Shown piece after piece: positions 33,893-42,428 of a stretch of DNA of 64,000 nucleotides. The notes under the pieces were generated by a model. The model was given only the letters and a program-made list of their open reading frames with translations, made no database searches and had not been told where the DNA came from. Each line of letters starts with the position of its first letter. Positions within the stretch are counted from its first letter, which is position 1. The DNA comes from Oscillospiraceae bacterium (GTDB lineage: Bacteria > Bacillota > Clostridia > Oscillospirales > Oscillospiraceae): contig CACYLY010000002.1 in NCBI GenBank assembly GCA_902775355.1, forward strand, positions 1 through 64,000, in the 5' to 3' direction. The translations under genes and the position numbers were made by a program.

Positions 33893-34033
33893 TGTAGACA
33901 ACCTAAAAGAATGTCATTTTGAGCGGAGGCGAAGCCGGAGCCGAAAGATCTAAAGTCTTGAAAACACGGGCTTTTTAGACCCTTCGACTACGCTACGCTT
34001 CGCTCAGGACGACAAAAACCGATTTTGTCTACA
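33893..34033. repeat. Miniature element with two nested terminal inverted repeats (copy B)
   Basis: Outer ends TGTAGACAA (33893-33901) and TTGTCTACA (34025-34033) are perfect inverted repeats; ten bases inside lie TGTCATTTTGAGCG (33912-33925) and CGCTCAGGACGACA (34001-34014), which match as inverted repeats at 11 of 14 positions. Same plan as the element at 2760-2922, with a different interior. Confidence 0.75.
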
Positions 34034-34274
34034 GTCTCCAGCTTCCCCTCAAGGGGAAGCCTTGGTGCGCCCGCCGCTGCGCACGTGTGCGTGATCAGCG
34101 GCGCGATAAGGGCATCGCGCCCTACGCGGCCCGCCGGCATGCGCCCCGCCGTATGGGCGCTTCACGAAGCGCCCGCCGTCTGCGCCCGTAGGGGCGACCT
34201 TTGGTCGAGCGTTTTTCGCGCGTCGTTATGTTCGAGATGAAAGGAAACCTGCTTTGAATACAAATAAAGCTTGA
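34034..34274. repeat. Further palindromic repeats in the dockerin-radical SAM gap
   Basis: Contains CTTCCCCTCAAGGGGAAG (about 34041-34058), GGGCGCTTCACGAAGCGCCC (about 34155-34174) and CGTAGGGGCGACCTTTGGTCG (about 34189-34209). These belong to the same palindromic families as the cluster at 26.2 kb. No gene is supported. Confidence 0.7.
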
Positions 34275-34300
34275 GGGGCGCAGCGATTTCGCTGCGCCCC
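34275..34300 (-). terminator. Hairpin at the 3' end of the radical SAM gene
   Basis: An 11-bp GGGGCGCAGCG/CGCTGCGCCCC stem with loop ATTT, about 40 bp beyond the stop codon of the minus-strand gene. A clear T run is lacking directly after it, so termination strength is uncertain. Confidence 0.5.
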
Positions 34301-34342
34301 TGTAAGCTTGCAGGCAAAAAAGATCCTTCTGTCCCGGCTGGT

Positions 34343-35227
34343 TTATAGTCCCGTGCCGTCGAAGGCGGGGATCATCTCGTCCGTGGCGGCGTCCGGCTCC
34401 TGCCAGTAGCCGGAGAGGCCCCGCTTCTCCATGTAGGCGATCAGGCGCTGGTTGGTTTCCGCGTCCACACGGCCCAGCAGCTCCGGGAAACGCTCCAGGC
34501 CGGGCATGGGCGTGTACTGGCTCATGAGGGAGAAGAGCACGCTGCCCTCGGGGAACTCCTCCGCCGCGAAGTCGATCACGTCCATGGCGTTCAAGTCCTG
34601 GCCAGGCAGGATCAGGTGCCGGATCAGCACGCCCCGCCGGAGAAGCCCCTCCACGTCCAGCTCATAAGGACCGGTCTGGCGGAACATTTCCTTGATCGCC
34701 GCGGCGGCGACCCCGGGGTAGTCCTCCGCCAGGGAGTAGCTCCGGGCCAGATCGCTTTTCCAGTATTTGAAGTCCGGCAGATAGACCTGCACAAGACCCT
34801 CCAGCCGCCGCAGGCTCTCCACGCTCTCATAGCCGGAGCTGTTCCAAACCACGGGGATCTCCAGGTCAAGCCCTTCCAGCGCCTGGGCGATGGGCCGCAC
34901 GAAGTGGGCGCCGGTGACCAGGTTGATGTTGTGCACACCCTGATCCCGCAGGCGCAGCATCACGTCCCGCAGCTGCGAAACCGTCAGCAGCTCGCCGCCC
35001 TGCCCCCGGCTGATCTCCCGGTTTTGGCAGAAGACGCATCTCAGATTGCATCCGGTGAAGAACACCGTGCCGGAGCCCTTGGTGCCGCTGATGCAGGGCT
35101 CCTCTCCGAAATGGGGAGCGGCCCGGGCGACCCGGGGAAGGGAGGGGGAGCGGCAGATCCCGGCGGGTCGGTCGCTGTCCCGTTTTGCCCTACATTGACG
35201 GGGGCAATCGTTACAAAAAACGTCCAT
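34343..35227 (-). CDS. Radical SAM protein, PflA-like
   Basis: A 294-residue protein. An N-terminal CNDCPRQCRAKR motif may bind an extra metal or cluster; the radical SAM motif is GCNLRCVFCQN (C-x3-C-x2-C), followed by ISRGQGGELL and the barrel strands (NINLVTGAHFVRPI, VVWNSSGYES, VYLPDFKYW). The family is annotated as pyruvate-formate-lyase-activating-like (YgiQ/AmmeMemoRadiSam-like neighbours differ), but no glycyl radical enzyme lies nearby, so the substrate is open. ATG 35227 is preferred because AAGGA lies 10 bases upstream; an alternative ATG is at 35275. Confidence 0.82.
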   Translation of the reverse strand: MDVFCNDCPRQCRAKRDSDRPAGICRSPSLPRVARAAPHFGEEPCISGTKGSGTVFFTGCNLRCVFCQNREISRGQGGELLTVSQLRDVMLRLRDQGVHNINLVTGAHFVRPIAQALEGLDLEIPVVWNSSGYESVESLRRLEGLVQVYLPDFKYWKSDLARSYSLAEDYPGVAAAAIKEMFRQTGPYELDVEGLLRRGVLIRHLILPGQDLNAMDVIDFAAEEFPEGSVLFSLMSQYTPMPGLERFPELLGRVDAETNQRLIAYMEKRGLSGYWQEPDAATDEMIPAFDGTGL

Positions 35228-35425
35228 AATGATAAATCCTTGGAACCATTTGACCTTTTTGGGAATAATGAACATAAAAAACGCCGTTTTCAGGAAGGAT
35301 TATACCTCAGATTTGTGGATATTGCAAGAATTCGATAAAAATGCAAAAAAGTACAGCTTTTTTTGAAAAAGTGTGCTAAAATGCTAATGAACATGAGAAT
35401 CGGGTACAAATGCGGAGGAAAGGAC

Positions 35426-35911
35426 ATGCTGGATATCGTTCTGGTGGAACCGGAGATCCCGCACAATACCGGGGCTATTGCCCGCACCTGCGCCTGCACC
35501 GGGGCCCGGCTCCATCTCATCAAGCCCCTGGGTTTTGAAATCTCGGACAAGTGGGTCAAGCGCTGCGGCCTGGATTACTGGCACCTGGTGGAAATTTCCG
35601 TCTATGAAAACCTGGAGGAGTATTTTGCCAAAAGGGGAGACGCAGATCTCTGGCTCGCCACCACCAAGGCGCCGCGAGCCTATGCCGAGGCGGATTTCTC
35701 CGGGGACGTGACCCTCATGTTCGGCAAGGAGACGGCGGGGCTCCCGCTGTGGCTCCGGGAGAAGTACCGGGACCGCTGCATCCGCATCCCCATGATCTCT
35801 GAGGCGCGGAGCCTCAATCTCTCCAATTCCGTGGCCATTCTCGCCTACGAGGCCCTGCGGCAGCAGGGCTTCCCGGGCTTGATGGATACCGGCGAAATGT
35901 CGGTACGATAA
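35426..35911 (+). CDS. trmL: tRNA (cytidine(34)-2'-O)-methyltransferase
   Basis: A 161-residue SPOUT methyltransferase: LVEPEIPHNTGAIARTC at the start, LMFGKETAGLP in the middle and IPMISEARSLNLSNSVAILAYEALRQ forming the knotted SAM site. It methylates the wobble ribose of tRNA-Leu isoacceptors. The start at 35426 follows GGAGGAAAGGA; upstream in-frame codons lack a site. The gene ends 36 bp before pgk and may be read into it. Confidence 0.92.
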   Translation: MLDIVLVEPEIPHNTGAIARTCACTGARLHLIKPLGFEISDKWVKRCGLDYWHLVEISVYENLEEYFAKRGDADLWLATTKAPRAYAEADFSGDVTLMFGKETAGLPLWLREKYRDRCIRIPMISEARSLNLSNSVAILAYEALRQQGFPGLMDTGEMSVR

Positions 35912-35920
35912 AAGTCCTTT

Positions 35921-35934
35921 ATTCAAAATTCAAG
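35921..35934 (+). repeat. Two heptads ATTCAAA/ATTCAAG (possible short array)
   Basis: Two period-7 units between trmL and pgk, ten bases after the trmL stop. Too short to be sure, but the location and period match the longer arrays. Confidence 0.4.
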
Positions 35935-35947
35935 AGGAGGATACAAG

Positions 35948-37213
35948 ATGAACTACAACAAGAAAACCATCTATGACGTCGACGTGAAGGGCAAGAAGGT
36001 CCTGCTGCGCTGCGATTTCAACGTCCCCCAGGATAAGAAGACCGGCGAGATCACCAGCGACAAGCGCATCGTCGCCGCGCTCCCCACCATCAAGTACCTG
36101 CTGGAGCAGGGCGCCGCCGTCATTGCCTGCTCTCATCTGGGCAAGCCCGTCGCCACCTTTGACAGCTATGTGAAAAAACAGGTGGAGAAGGGCAAGAACG
36201 CCGAGGACATCACCCGCGAGGAGTGGGAGAAGTCCCTGAAGAAGCTGACCCTGGCTCCCGTCGCCAAGCACCTGGGCGAGCTGCTGGGCCAGGAAGTGAT
36301 CTTCGCCGCCGACACCATCGGTGAAGACGCCCAGGCCAAGGCTGCCGCGCTGCAGCCCGGCCAGATCATGCTGCTGGAGAACCTGCGCTTCGACAAGGGC
36401 GAGACCAAGAACGACCCCGCCTTCGCCAAGAAGCTGGCCGACATGGCCGAGCTCTATGTGTCCGACGCTTTCGGCACCGTGCACCGCGCCCACGCCTCCA
36501 CCGCAGGCGTCGCCGCGTATCTGCCCGCCGTCAGCGGCCTTCTGGTCAACAAGGAACTGGAGATCATGGGCAAGGCCCTGGAGAACCCCGTCCGTCCCTT
36601 CGTGGCCGTACTGGGCGGCGCCAAGGTCTCCGACAAGATCAACGTCATCAACAATCTCCTGGAGAAGGCCGACACCATCATCATCGGCGGTGGCATGGCC
36701 TACACCTTTAAGGCCGCCCAGGGCTTCAAGATCGGCAAGTCCCTGCTGGAGGCCGACCGCATCGACTACGCCAAGGACATGATCGCCAAGGCCGAGGCCA
36801 AGGGCGTGAACTTCCTGCTGCCGATTGACAACATCTGCGCCGCCGAGTTCTCCGCCGACGCCGAGCCCGTCCTGGTGGAGGGCGACATCGCCGACGAGCT
36901 GATGGGCATGGACATCGGCCCCAAGACCCGGGAGATCTTTGCCGCAGCCGTCAAGGGCGCCGGCACCATCGTCTGGAATGGGCCCATGGGTGTGTTCGAG
37001 TTCCCCGCCTTCGCCGAGGGCACAAAAGCCATGGCCCGCGCCCTGGCTGAGAGCGGTGCTGTCACCATCGTGGGCGGCGGCGACTCCGCCTCCGCTGTGG
37101 AAAAGCTGGGCTTTGCCGACAGGATCACCCATATCTCCACTGGCGGCGGCGCCTCCCTGGAGTTCCTGGAAGGCAAGGAGCTGCCCGGCGTAGCCTGCCT
37201 GCTGGACAAGTGA
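35948..37213 (+). CDS. pgk: Phosphoglycerate kinase
   Basis: A 421-residue protein with [17 protein letters not shown], the interdomain and ATP-binding blocks ([45 protein letters not shown]) and the terminal [14 protein letters not shown] ... [19 protein letters not shown]. It is longer than most bacterial enzymes (about 395) owing to an insert around residues 60-100 ([17 protein letters not shown]). It makes ATP in glycolysis. GAGGAGG precedes the start; tpiA and gpmI follow. Confidence 0.97.
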   Translation: MNYNKKTIYDVDVKGKKVLLRCDFNVPQDKKTGEITSDKRIVAALPTIKYLLEQGAAVIACSHLGKPVATFDSYVKKQVEKGKNAEDITREEWEKSLKKLTLAPVAKHLGELLGQEVIFAADTIGEDAQAKAAALQPGQIMLLENLRFDKGETKNDPAFAKKLADMAELYVSDAFGTVHRAHASTAGVAAYLPAVSGLLVNKELEIMGKALENPVRPFVAVLGGAKVSDKINVINNLLEKADTIIIGGGMAYTFKAAQGFKIGKSLLEADRIDYAKDMIAKAEAKGVNFLLPIDNICAAEFSADAEPVLVEGDIADELMGMDIGPKTREIFAAAVKGAGTIVWNGPMGVFEFPAFAEGTKAMARALAESGAVTIVGGGDSASAVEKLGFADRITHISTGGGASLEFLEGKELPGVACLLDK

Positions 37214-37214
37214 T

Positions 37215-37241
37215 TTTTTAGTTTCTAGTTTTTAGTTTTAG
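37215..37241 (+). repeat. Period-7 repeat array (TTTTTAG)n after the pgk stop
   Basis: TTTTTAG, TTTCTAG, TTTTTAG and TTTTAG, beginning one base after the TGA of pgk and ending 18 bp before tpiA. Unlike other arrays, it sits inside an operon. Confidence 0.85.
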
Positions 37242-37259
37242 AAGACGAGGAGTTTCGAG

Positions 37260-38033
37260 ATGAACAGAAAGTACCGTAAAACCATCATTGCCGGCAACTG
37301 GAAGATGAACCAGCTCGCCTCTACCATCAAGCCCTTCATGGAAGAGCTGAAGGCCAATCTGCCCAAGACCCGAAGCTGCGACGTGGTGCTCTGCGCTCCC
37401 GCCGTCATGGTCCCCGCCCTGATCCGCGCCGGGAAGGACTGCAAGGTCGCCGCCGGCGCCCAGGACGTGTCCAAGTTCGAGAAGGGCGCTTACACCGGTG
37501 AGATCTCCGCCGCTCAGCTGGCGGATATCGGCGCCAAGTTCTGCATCGTGGGCCACAGCGAACGCCGCCAGTACCACGGTGAGGACGATATGCTCGTCAA
37601 CGCCAAGGCCAAGGCCCTGCTGGCCAAGGGCATTGCCCCCATCATCTGCGTGGGCGAGAGCCTGGAGCAGCGGGAGATGGATCTGACCATGGAGTATGTG
37701 GCTTACCAGGTTAAGGCTGCCCTCTCCGGCATCGACGCCACTCAGCTGCGCCGCTGCGTCATCGCTTATGAACCCATCTGGGCTATCGGCACCGGCAAGA
37801 CCGCTACCGCCGAGCAGGCCCAGGAGGTCTGCGAGGGCATCCGCGCCGTTATCCGCAAGATCTACGGCGCCCGTCCCGCCCGCGCGGTCAGCATCCTCTA
37901 CGGCGGCAGCATGAACGCCAAGAACGCGGCTGTGCTGCTGGCCCAGCCCGACATCGACGGCGGCCTGATCGGCGGCGCTTCCCTGAAGCCTGCGGACTTC
38001 GCCACCATTATCGCGGCCACCGCTCAGGAGTGA
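37260..38033 (+). CDS. tpiA: Triosephosphate isomerase
   Basis: A 257-residue TIM barrel: AGNWKMN (N and K), IVGHSERR (catalytic His), VIAYEPIWAIGTGKTAT (catalytic Glu) and the phosphate loop ILYGGSMNAKN. Interconverts dihydroxyacetone phosphate and glyceraldehyde 3-phosphate. GAGGAG precedes the start; gpmI begins 2 bp after its stop codon. Confidence 0.97.
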   Translation: MNRKYRKTIIAGNWKMNQLASTIKPFMEELKANLPKTRSCDVVLCAPAVMVPALIRAGKDCKVAAGAQDVSKFEKGAYTGEISAAQLADIGAKFCIVGHSERRQYHGEDDMLVNAKAKALLAKGIAPIICVGESLEQREMDLTMEYVAYQVKAALSGIDATQLRRCVIAYEPIWAIGTGKTATAEQAQEVCEGIRAVIRKIYGARPARAVSILYGGSMNAKNAAVLLAQPDIDGGLIGGASLKPADFATIIAATAQE

Positions 38034-38035
38034 AT

Positions 38036-39550
38036 ATGAGCAAGAAGGCTGTATTCATCATTCTGGACGGCTTCGGCATCGCCCCGCCCACCGCGGGCAA
38101 CGCCATCGCCCAGGCCAAAAAGCCCAATCTGGACAAGCTCTTTGCCGAGTATCCCTGCACCCAACTCCAGGCCAGCGGCCTGGACGTGGGCCTGCCCGAA
38201 GGGCAGATGGGCAACTCCGAGGTAGGCCACACCAACATCGGCGCGGGCCGTGTGGTGTTCCAGATCCTGCCGAAGATCAGCCAGGAGATCCAGACCGGCA
38301 AGTTCTTTGAGAACCAGGTCTACATCAAGGCCATGGAAGACGCCAAGGCCAAGGGCAAGGCCCTGCACATCATGGGCCTGCTTTCCGACGGCGGCGTTCA
38401 CAGCCACATTACCCACATCTTCGGGATCCTGGACATGGCGAAAGCCCGGGGCGTGGAGAAGGTCTTCGTCCACTGCTTCCTGGACGGGCGGGACGTGCCG
38501 CCCACCAGCGGCGCCGGCTTTGTGAAGGCTCTGCACGAGAAGTGCCTGGAGCTGGGCAACGCCGCCATCGCCACCATTCAGGGCCGCTTCTGGGGCATGG
38601 ATCGGGACAAGCGCTGGGACCGTGTAGAGAAGGGCTACCGCGCCATCGTATGCGGCGAGGGCGTCCCCGCCGAGGATCCCGTAAAGGCTGTGGAAGACAG
38701 CTATGCCAAGGGCGTCACCGATGAATTCGTGGAGCCCACTGTGGTCCGCCCGGACGGCGCCATCAATCCCGGCGACAGCGTGATCTTCATGAACTTCCGC
38801 CCCGACAGGGCCCGGGAGATGACCTGGGCGCTGAACCTGCCCGATTTCGCAGGCTTTGAGCGGCCCAAGCTGGTCTATCCCCTGAGCTACGTCTGCACCG
38901 CCCAGTACGACGAGGCCCTGACCCTCCCCATTGCCTACCCGCCCGAGACCATCGAAAACACCATCGGCGACCTGATCAGCGCCAAGGGTCTCAAGCAGTT
39001 CCGCGTGGCGGAGACGGAGAAGTACGCCCATGTGACCTTCTTCTTCAACGGCGGCGTGGAAAAGCAGTTCGAGGGCGAGGATCGCTGCCTGGTGCCCTCT
39101 CCCAAGGAGTTCCCCACCTATGACCTGATCCCCCAGATGAGCGCGGAGAAGGTGGCGGACAAGGTGGTGGAAGCCATCGCCTCCGAGCAGTACGCTCTGA
39201 TCGTCTGCAACTTTGCCAACTGCGACATGGTCGGTCACACCGGCGTCATGGAAGCGGCGGTGAAGGCCGTGGAGACCGTGGACAGCTGCATGGGCCGGAT
39301 CCTGGCGGAGGTCGAAAAGCACGACGATGTGGTGCTGCTGGTAACAGCTGACCACGGCAACGCCGACGTGATGTTCGACGAGACCGGCAAGGTCAACACC
39401 GCCCACACCACCAACCCGGTGCCCTTCTGCGTGCGGCAGAAGGGGATCAAGCTCCAGCCCGGCCGCCTGGCCGATATCGCCCCCACGATCCTGAAGCTCA
39501 TCGGCATCGAGCAGCCCGTCGAGATGAACGGCAAGTGCCTGATCGTGTGA
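38036..39550 (+). CDS. gpmI: 2,3-bisphosphoglycerate-independent phosphoglycerate mutase
   Basis: A 504-residue alkaline-phosphatase-fold enzyme: ILDGFG (metal ligand D11), the phosphorylated serine S61 in GLPEGQMGNSEVGH, HCFLDGRDVPP, FRPDRAREM, and the second metal site NCDMVGHTG and TADHGNAD. It is cofactor-independent and usually Mn-dependent. ATG 38036, with CAGGAG just upstream, is used rather than the GTG two codons before. The stop TGA is the first unit of a heptad array. Confidence 0.97.
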   Translation: MSKKAVFIILDGFGIAPPTAGNAIAQAKKPNLDKLFAEYPCTQLQASGLDVGLPEGQMGNSEVGHTNIGAGRVVFQILPKISQEIQTGKFFENQVYIKAMEDAKAKGKALHIMGLLSDGGVHSHITHIFGILDMAKARGVEKVFVHCFLDGRDVPPTSGAGFVKALHEKCLELGNAAIATIQGRFWGMDRDKRWDRVEKGYRAIVCGEGVPAEDPVKAVEDSYAKGVTDEFVEPTVVRPDGAINPGDSVIFMNFRPDRAREMTWALNLPDFAGFERPKLVYPLSYVCTAQYDEALTLPIAYPPETIENTIGDLISAKGLKQFRVAETEKYAHVTFFFNGGVEKQFEGEDRCLVPSPKEFPTYDLIPQMSAEKVADKVVEAIASEQYALIVCNFANCDMVGHTGVMEAAVKAVETVDSCMGRILAEVEKHDDVVLLVTADHGNADVMFDETGKVNTAHTTNPVPFCVRQKGIKLQPGRLADIAPTILKLIGIEQPVEMNGKCLIV

Positions 39551-39575
39551 GTTTTGAGCATTGAGTTTTGAGAAA
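39548..39575 (+). repeat. Period-7 repeat array (TGAGTTT)n starting on the gpmI stop codon
   Basis: TGAGTTT, TGAGCAT, TGAGTTT and TGAGAAA in register, the first TGA being the gpmI stop. The array runs into the terminator. Confidence 0.85.
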
Positions 39576-39615
39576 ACCCCCGACCTGCGATTCATCGCAA
39601 GCCGGGGGTTTGTTC
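39575..39615 (+). terminator. Intrinsic terminator of pgk-tpiA-gpmI
   Basis: AACCCCCG (39575-39582) with CGGGGGTT (39603-39610), and an inner TGCGA/TCGCA helix, followed by TTGTTCT. Confidence 0.88.
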
Positions 39616-39619
39616 TATA

Positions 39620-39640
39620 AAAACTACGAACTACGAACTA
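39620..39640 (-). repeat. Period-7 repeat array (TAGTTCG)n starting on the stop codon of the GNAT fusion gene
   Basis: On the minus strand, TAGTTCG, TAGTTCG and TAGTTTT begin with the TAG stop of the gene that ends at 39638. It faces the gpmI array across the terminator. Confidence 0.85.
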
Positions 39641-40681
39641 TTTCTCGTGGACCCGTTTGCCACTGATGTGCTCGGGAATCAGGGCAAAGCAGAGGACCTT
39701 GGCGCCGGAATGGGCCACTTCCCATTCGATGTAGTCCTTGTCCCCGGTGAATTTATACGAGACCTGGCGGCTGATCTCCAGGGCGCGGTCGTGATCCCGC
39801 ACAAGCTCCAGGCGGCCGAAGACGATTACGCTGTCGAAGTAACAGGACCAGCCGTCTTCGGAGAGCTCCGCCTGGCGCAGGACGCAGAAGCTGGCCTTCG
39901 GCTCCCGAAGCATGGCGTCGATCTTGTGCCCCGTCGGACCGCTGTGGAAATAGATCCGTCCATCCGCCGGATCATACCAGTGGTTGAGGGGCAGGCCGTA
40001 GGGATAGCCCTCGTCGCCCAGAACGGAGAGGACGCCCCGCTTTTCCTCCCGCAGGATGCGGAGGCATTCCGCTTCGGACAGGGCCTGTCTGCTTCGCGCC
40101 AGGGGACGGAACAGGGGAGCGGGGGACAGGTCCAGCTCCTCGGCCAGGATGGAATACACCGCCATATCGCAGCGGGGATTTGTGGTGTTGGCGCCGGTGG
40201 CGCGCAGGATGCCCTCCTTCTTCATGCCGGCCTTTCGCATGACCTTGCCGGAATTGGGGTTGTTCACGTCATGCTGAGCAGAGACGCGACGAAAGCCCAC
40301 TTGACGGATCAGATATTCAATCACGGCTCGCAGCGCCTCTGCGGTGAGGCCCTGCCCCCACCAGGGCCTGCCGATGCAGTAGCCGATCTCTGCGGAGGAG
40401 TGCGCCTCGTCTGTCCGAACCACGCTGATGCCGCCGATGGGCTCGCCCAGCTCTTTCGGCACGATGGCCCATTGGTAAAAGTCCGGCTTTTGGGACTCCT
40501 GCTCCCAGCGCGAAGCCAGCTGACAGCTGACTTCCGGCCCGGCGTGGGGCTGCCAGGTCAGATAGCGGGTGACCTCCGGGTCCTTGGCCCAGTTGCGGTA
40601 CATGGCTTCGCCGTCCGCGGCGCGGAAGGGCCGCAGCAGCAGACGGGATGTCTCCAGCGGAAGGGTGCCTCTGTGCTCCAT
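39638..40681 (-). CDS. Fusion of a GNAT acetyltransferase and a NimA-like flavin oxidoreductase domain
   Basis: A 347-residue protein. Residues 1 to about 178 are a RimJ/RimL-type GNAT domain (LETSRLLLRPFRAADGEAM, IGYCIGRPWWGQGLTAEALRAVI, NPNSGKVMRKAGMKKEG). From about 190 a split-barrel FMN-binding domain follows (ILREEKRGVLSVLGDEGYPYGLPLNHWYD, IYFHSGPTGHKIDAML, FDSVIVFGRLELV), as in pyridoxamine-phosphate-oxidase-like and NimA proteins. Each family is common alone; NimA-like proteins have been tied to nitroimidazole reduction, and RimJ-like GNATs acetylate N-termini or small molecules. A joint substrate is not evident. Monocistronic with GAGGAG at the start. Confidence 0.85.
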   Translation of the reverse strand: MEHRGTLPLETSRLLLRPFRAADGEAMYRNWAKDPEVTRYLTWQPHAGPEVSCQLASRWEQESQKPDFYQWAIVPKELGEPIGGISVVRTDEAHSSAEIGYCIGRPWWGQGLTAEALRAVIEYLIRQVGFRRVSAQHDVNNPNSGKVMRKAGMKKEGILRATGANTTNPRCDMAVYSILAEELDLSPAPLFRPLARSRQALSEAECLRILREEKRGVLSVLGDEGYPYGLPLNHWYDPADGRIYFHSGPTGHKIDAMLREPKASFCVLRQAELSEDGWSCYFDSVIVFGRLELVRDHDRALEISRQVSYKFTGDKDYIEWEVAHSGAKVLCFALIPEHISGKRVHEK

Positions 40682-40794
40682 CTCAAGTTCTCCTCTCGGC
40701 GGCGCGGCAGGACATGCGCCGTTTTGCTGCTTCGTATTGTATCACAGGCCAGGCGATCTGCACAAGAGAAAAGCGGAAGCTGAGAAAGGATCGG

Positions 40795-40847
40795 CAAAAA
40801 AGATCAAAAGATCAGCCGCACCGGAAACAAGGCTCCCGGTGCGGCTG
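40795..40847 (-). terminator. Intrinsic terminator of the DUF4830 gene
   Basis: A perfect 12-bp CAGCCGCACCGG/CCGGTGCGGCTG stem (40813-40847); on the minus strand it is followed by ATCTTTTGATCTTTTTT. Confidence 0.85.
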
Positions 40848-40850
40848 CTG

Positions 40851-41294
40851 TCACTCTTTCTTCAATCCATGCAGAAAGCCGTTAAGCTCGGTGCTGTGAA
40901 TGTCCCCGGCGATGACCCGATCCCCCTGGACGTACAGAGTCGCCAGAACAGTCTGCTCCGGATCGGGGTAATTCAGCACCCGATAGCTGTATTGCCGGCA
41001 GGTCTCGCCCAGATGCTTGCTCAGATCGTAGCCCTGAGTGAGCTGCAGCTCGTTGTATTTTAGTAGCATGCCCTCCAGAGTCTGAGGCAGCTGCACGGTT
41101 CGCAGATCTTCGCTCTCCGGGTCGATCTCCCAGCCCAGGTTCTGCAGAAAGGCCTGACGTCCCTCCAGGCTGTCCGCTCTGTCGGAAGCAAAGCAGGAGC
41201 GCAGCAGGATCAGCGCTGCCAGAAGGATGGCCGCCGCAAAAAGGATTTTCAAGGCTTTCCGCTTGTTGGATGTGTTTGCTTGTTTCTGATTCAT
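40851..41294 (-). CDS. Membrane-anchored DUF4830-type protein
   Basis: The start at 41294 is set by GAGGTGAGGTG upstream. The 147-residue product has a basic N-terminus, one membrane helix (about 17-34, ILFAAAILLAALILLRS), then an extracellular domain with FLQNLGWEIDPESEDLRTVQLP, ML(L)KYNELQLTQGYDL and YRVLNYPDPEQTVLATLYVQGDRVIAGDIHS. That block pattern is the DUF4830 family of Clostridia. Function unknown; single gene with its own terminator. Confidence 0.75.
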   Translation of the reverse strand: MNQKQANTSNKRKALKILFAAAILLAALILLRSCFASDRADSLEGRQAFLQNLGWEIDPESEDLRTVQLPQTLEGMLLKYNELQLTQGYDLSKHLGETCRQYSYRVLNYPDPEQTVLATLYVQGDRVIAGDIHSTELNGFLHGLKKE

Positions 41295-41451
41295 ACACCT
41301 CACCTCGGATCCAGCATATTCAGAGAAAAAGAAATGATACCTTTCCCCCATGTTCTATACAAAATATGGGTATTTCATCTATTTTCGGCGCGAATTTGCC
41401 CCAATATCAGGGGGTGCTTCCCCACATAAGGGTCAAAACAGATAAAAAAGG

Positions 41452-41480
41452 TTGCAATTCGGTTAAAAATCTGGTATAGT
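41452..41480 (+). promoter_or_regulatory. Promoter of rsuA
   Basis: TTGCAA (41452-41457) and TATAGT (41475-41480) with a 17-bp spacer, 36 bp upstream of the start codon. Confidence 0.75.
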
Positions 41481-41515
41481 GTAACAGCAGATTACAGGCT
41501 TTTGGGAGGTCGGGG

Positions 41516-42226
41516 ATGGAACGGGTGAGACTGGACAAGTTTCTGGCGGACCAGGGCCTGGCTTCCCGGAAGGAGCTGCGGGAGATCATCCGCGGCGGAA
41601 GGGTGCATGTCAACGGCCTTGCGGAACGCAGTCCGGAGCGGAAAATCGACCCGGAAACGGATCGCGTCTGCTTTGACGGGCGCCCGCTCCAGAATTCCCG
41701 GTTTTTCACGATCATGCTGGACAAGCCGCTGGGAGTCGTTACCGCGACGGAAGATCGGAATGAAAAGACGGTGTTGGATCTGCTGCCTCCCGAGCTGCGA
41801 CGAAGAGGCCTGTTCCCTGTGGGGCGCCTGGACAAGGATACCAGCGGGCTCCTGCTGCTGACCAATGACGGAGATTTTGCGCACCGGGTCATTTCCCCAA
41901 AATCTGCAGTCGAAAAATGCTATTGTGCCAGAGTAGAGGGAAATGCTTCGGAGGCGGACGCCGCTGTTTTTCGCGAAGGCCTGACTCTCCGGGACGGGAC
42001 GCGCTGTTTGCCTGCGATTCTGGAGATTCAGGAGGACGGAAGGCTCCTGGTGACGGTAACGGAAGGCAAGTACCATCAGGTCCGGCGGATGCTGGCCAGC
42101 AGGGGATTGCCGGTTCAGGAGCTGCGAAGACTCTCTATCGGGGGCCTGAAGCTGGATGAAACACTGGGGCCCGGCGGGTGGAAGGAACTGACGCAAGAGG
42201 ATTTGTGCAGAGTGTTCAGTAGCTGA
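41516..42226 (+). CDS. rsuA: Ribosomal small subunit pseudouridine synthase (RsuA type)
   Basis: A 236-residue protein with an N-terminal S4 domain (RLDKFLADQGLASRKELREIIRGGRVHVNG) and the RsuA/RluE catalytic domain: DKPLGVVT, GRLDKDTSGLLLLTNDG with the catalytic Asp, KCYCARVEG and EGKYHQVRRML. Isomerises a uridine in 16S rRNA (U516 in E. coli). The ribosome site GGGAGG precedes the start. Monocistronic. Confidence 0.92.
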   Translation: MERVRLDKFLADQGLASRKELREIIRGGRVHVNGLAERSPERKIDPETDRVCFDGRPLQNSRFFTIMLDKPLGVVTATEDRNEKTVLDLLPPELRRRGLFPVGRLDKDTSGLLLLTNDGDFAHRVISPKSAVEKCYCARVEGNASEADAAVFREGLTLRDGTRCLPAILEIQEDGRLLVTVTEGKYHQVRRMLASRGLPVQELRRLSIGGLKLDETLGPGGWKELTQEDLCRVFSS

Positions 42227-42326
42227 TTGCTGGTCAAATCGTCAAAAAAACCGCCAGTTTTTGAAGTTTTTTGAGCGTTAATACCACAAAGACAAAAAAA
42301 TTAACAAAAAAACATTGCATTTTCTA

Positions 42327-42355
42327 TTGAAAATCACGAGCTTTGGAGTTATGAT
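42327..42355 (+). promoter_or_regulatory. Promoter of the CdaR-type regulator
   Basis: TTGAAA (42327-42332) and TATGAT (42350-42355) with a 17-bp spacer, 74 bp upstream of the start codon, in an AT-rich region. Confidence 0.65.
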
Positions 42356-42428
42356 AGTCAAAAATCAAATGTGGGGCTTTGTCAGTTTTACCATATGATT
42401 ATGACTGCCGCTCACAGGAGGGGATATC

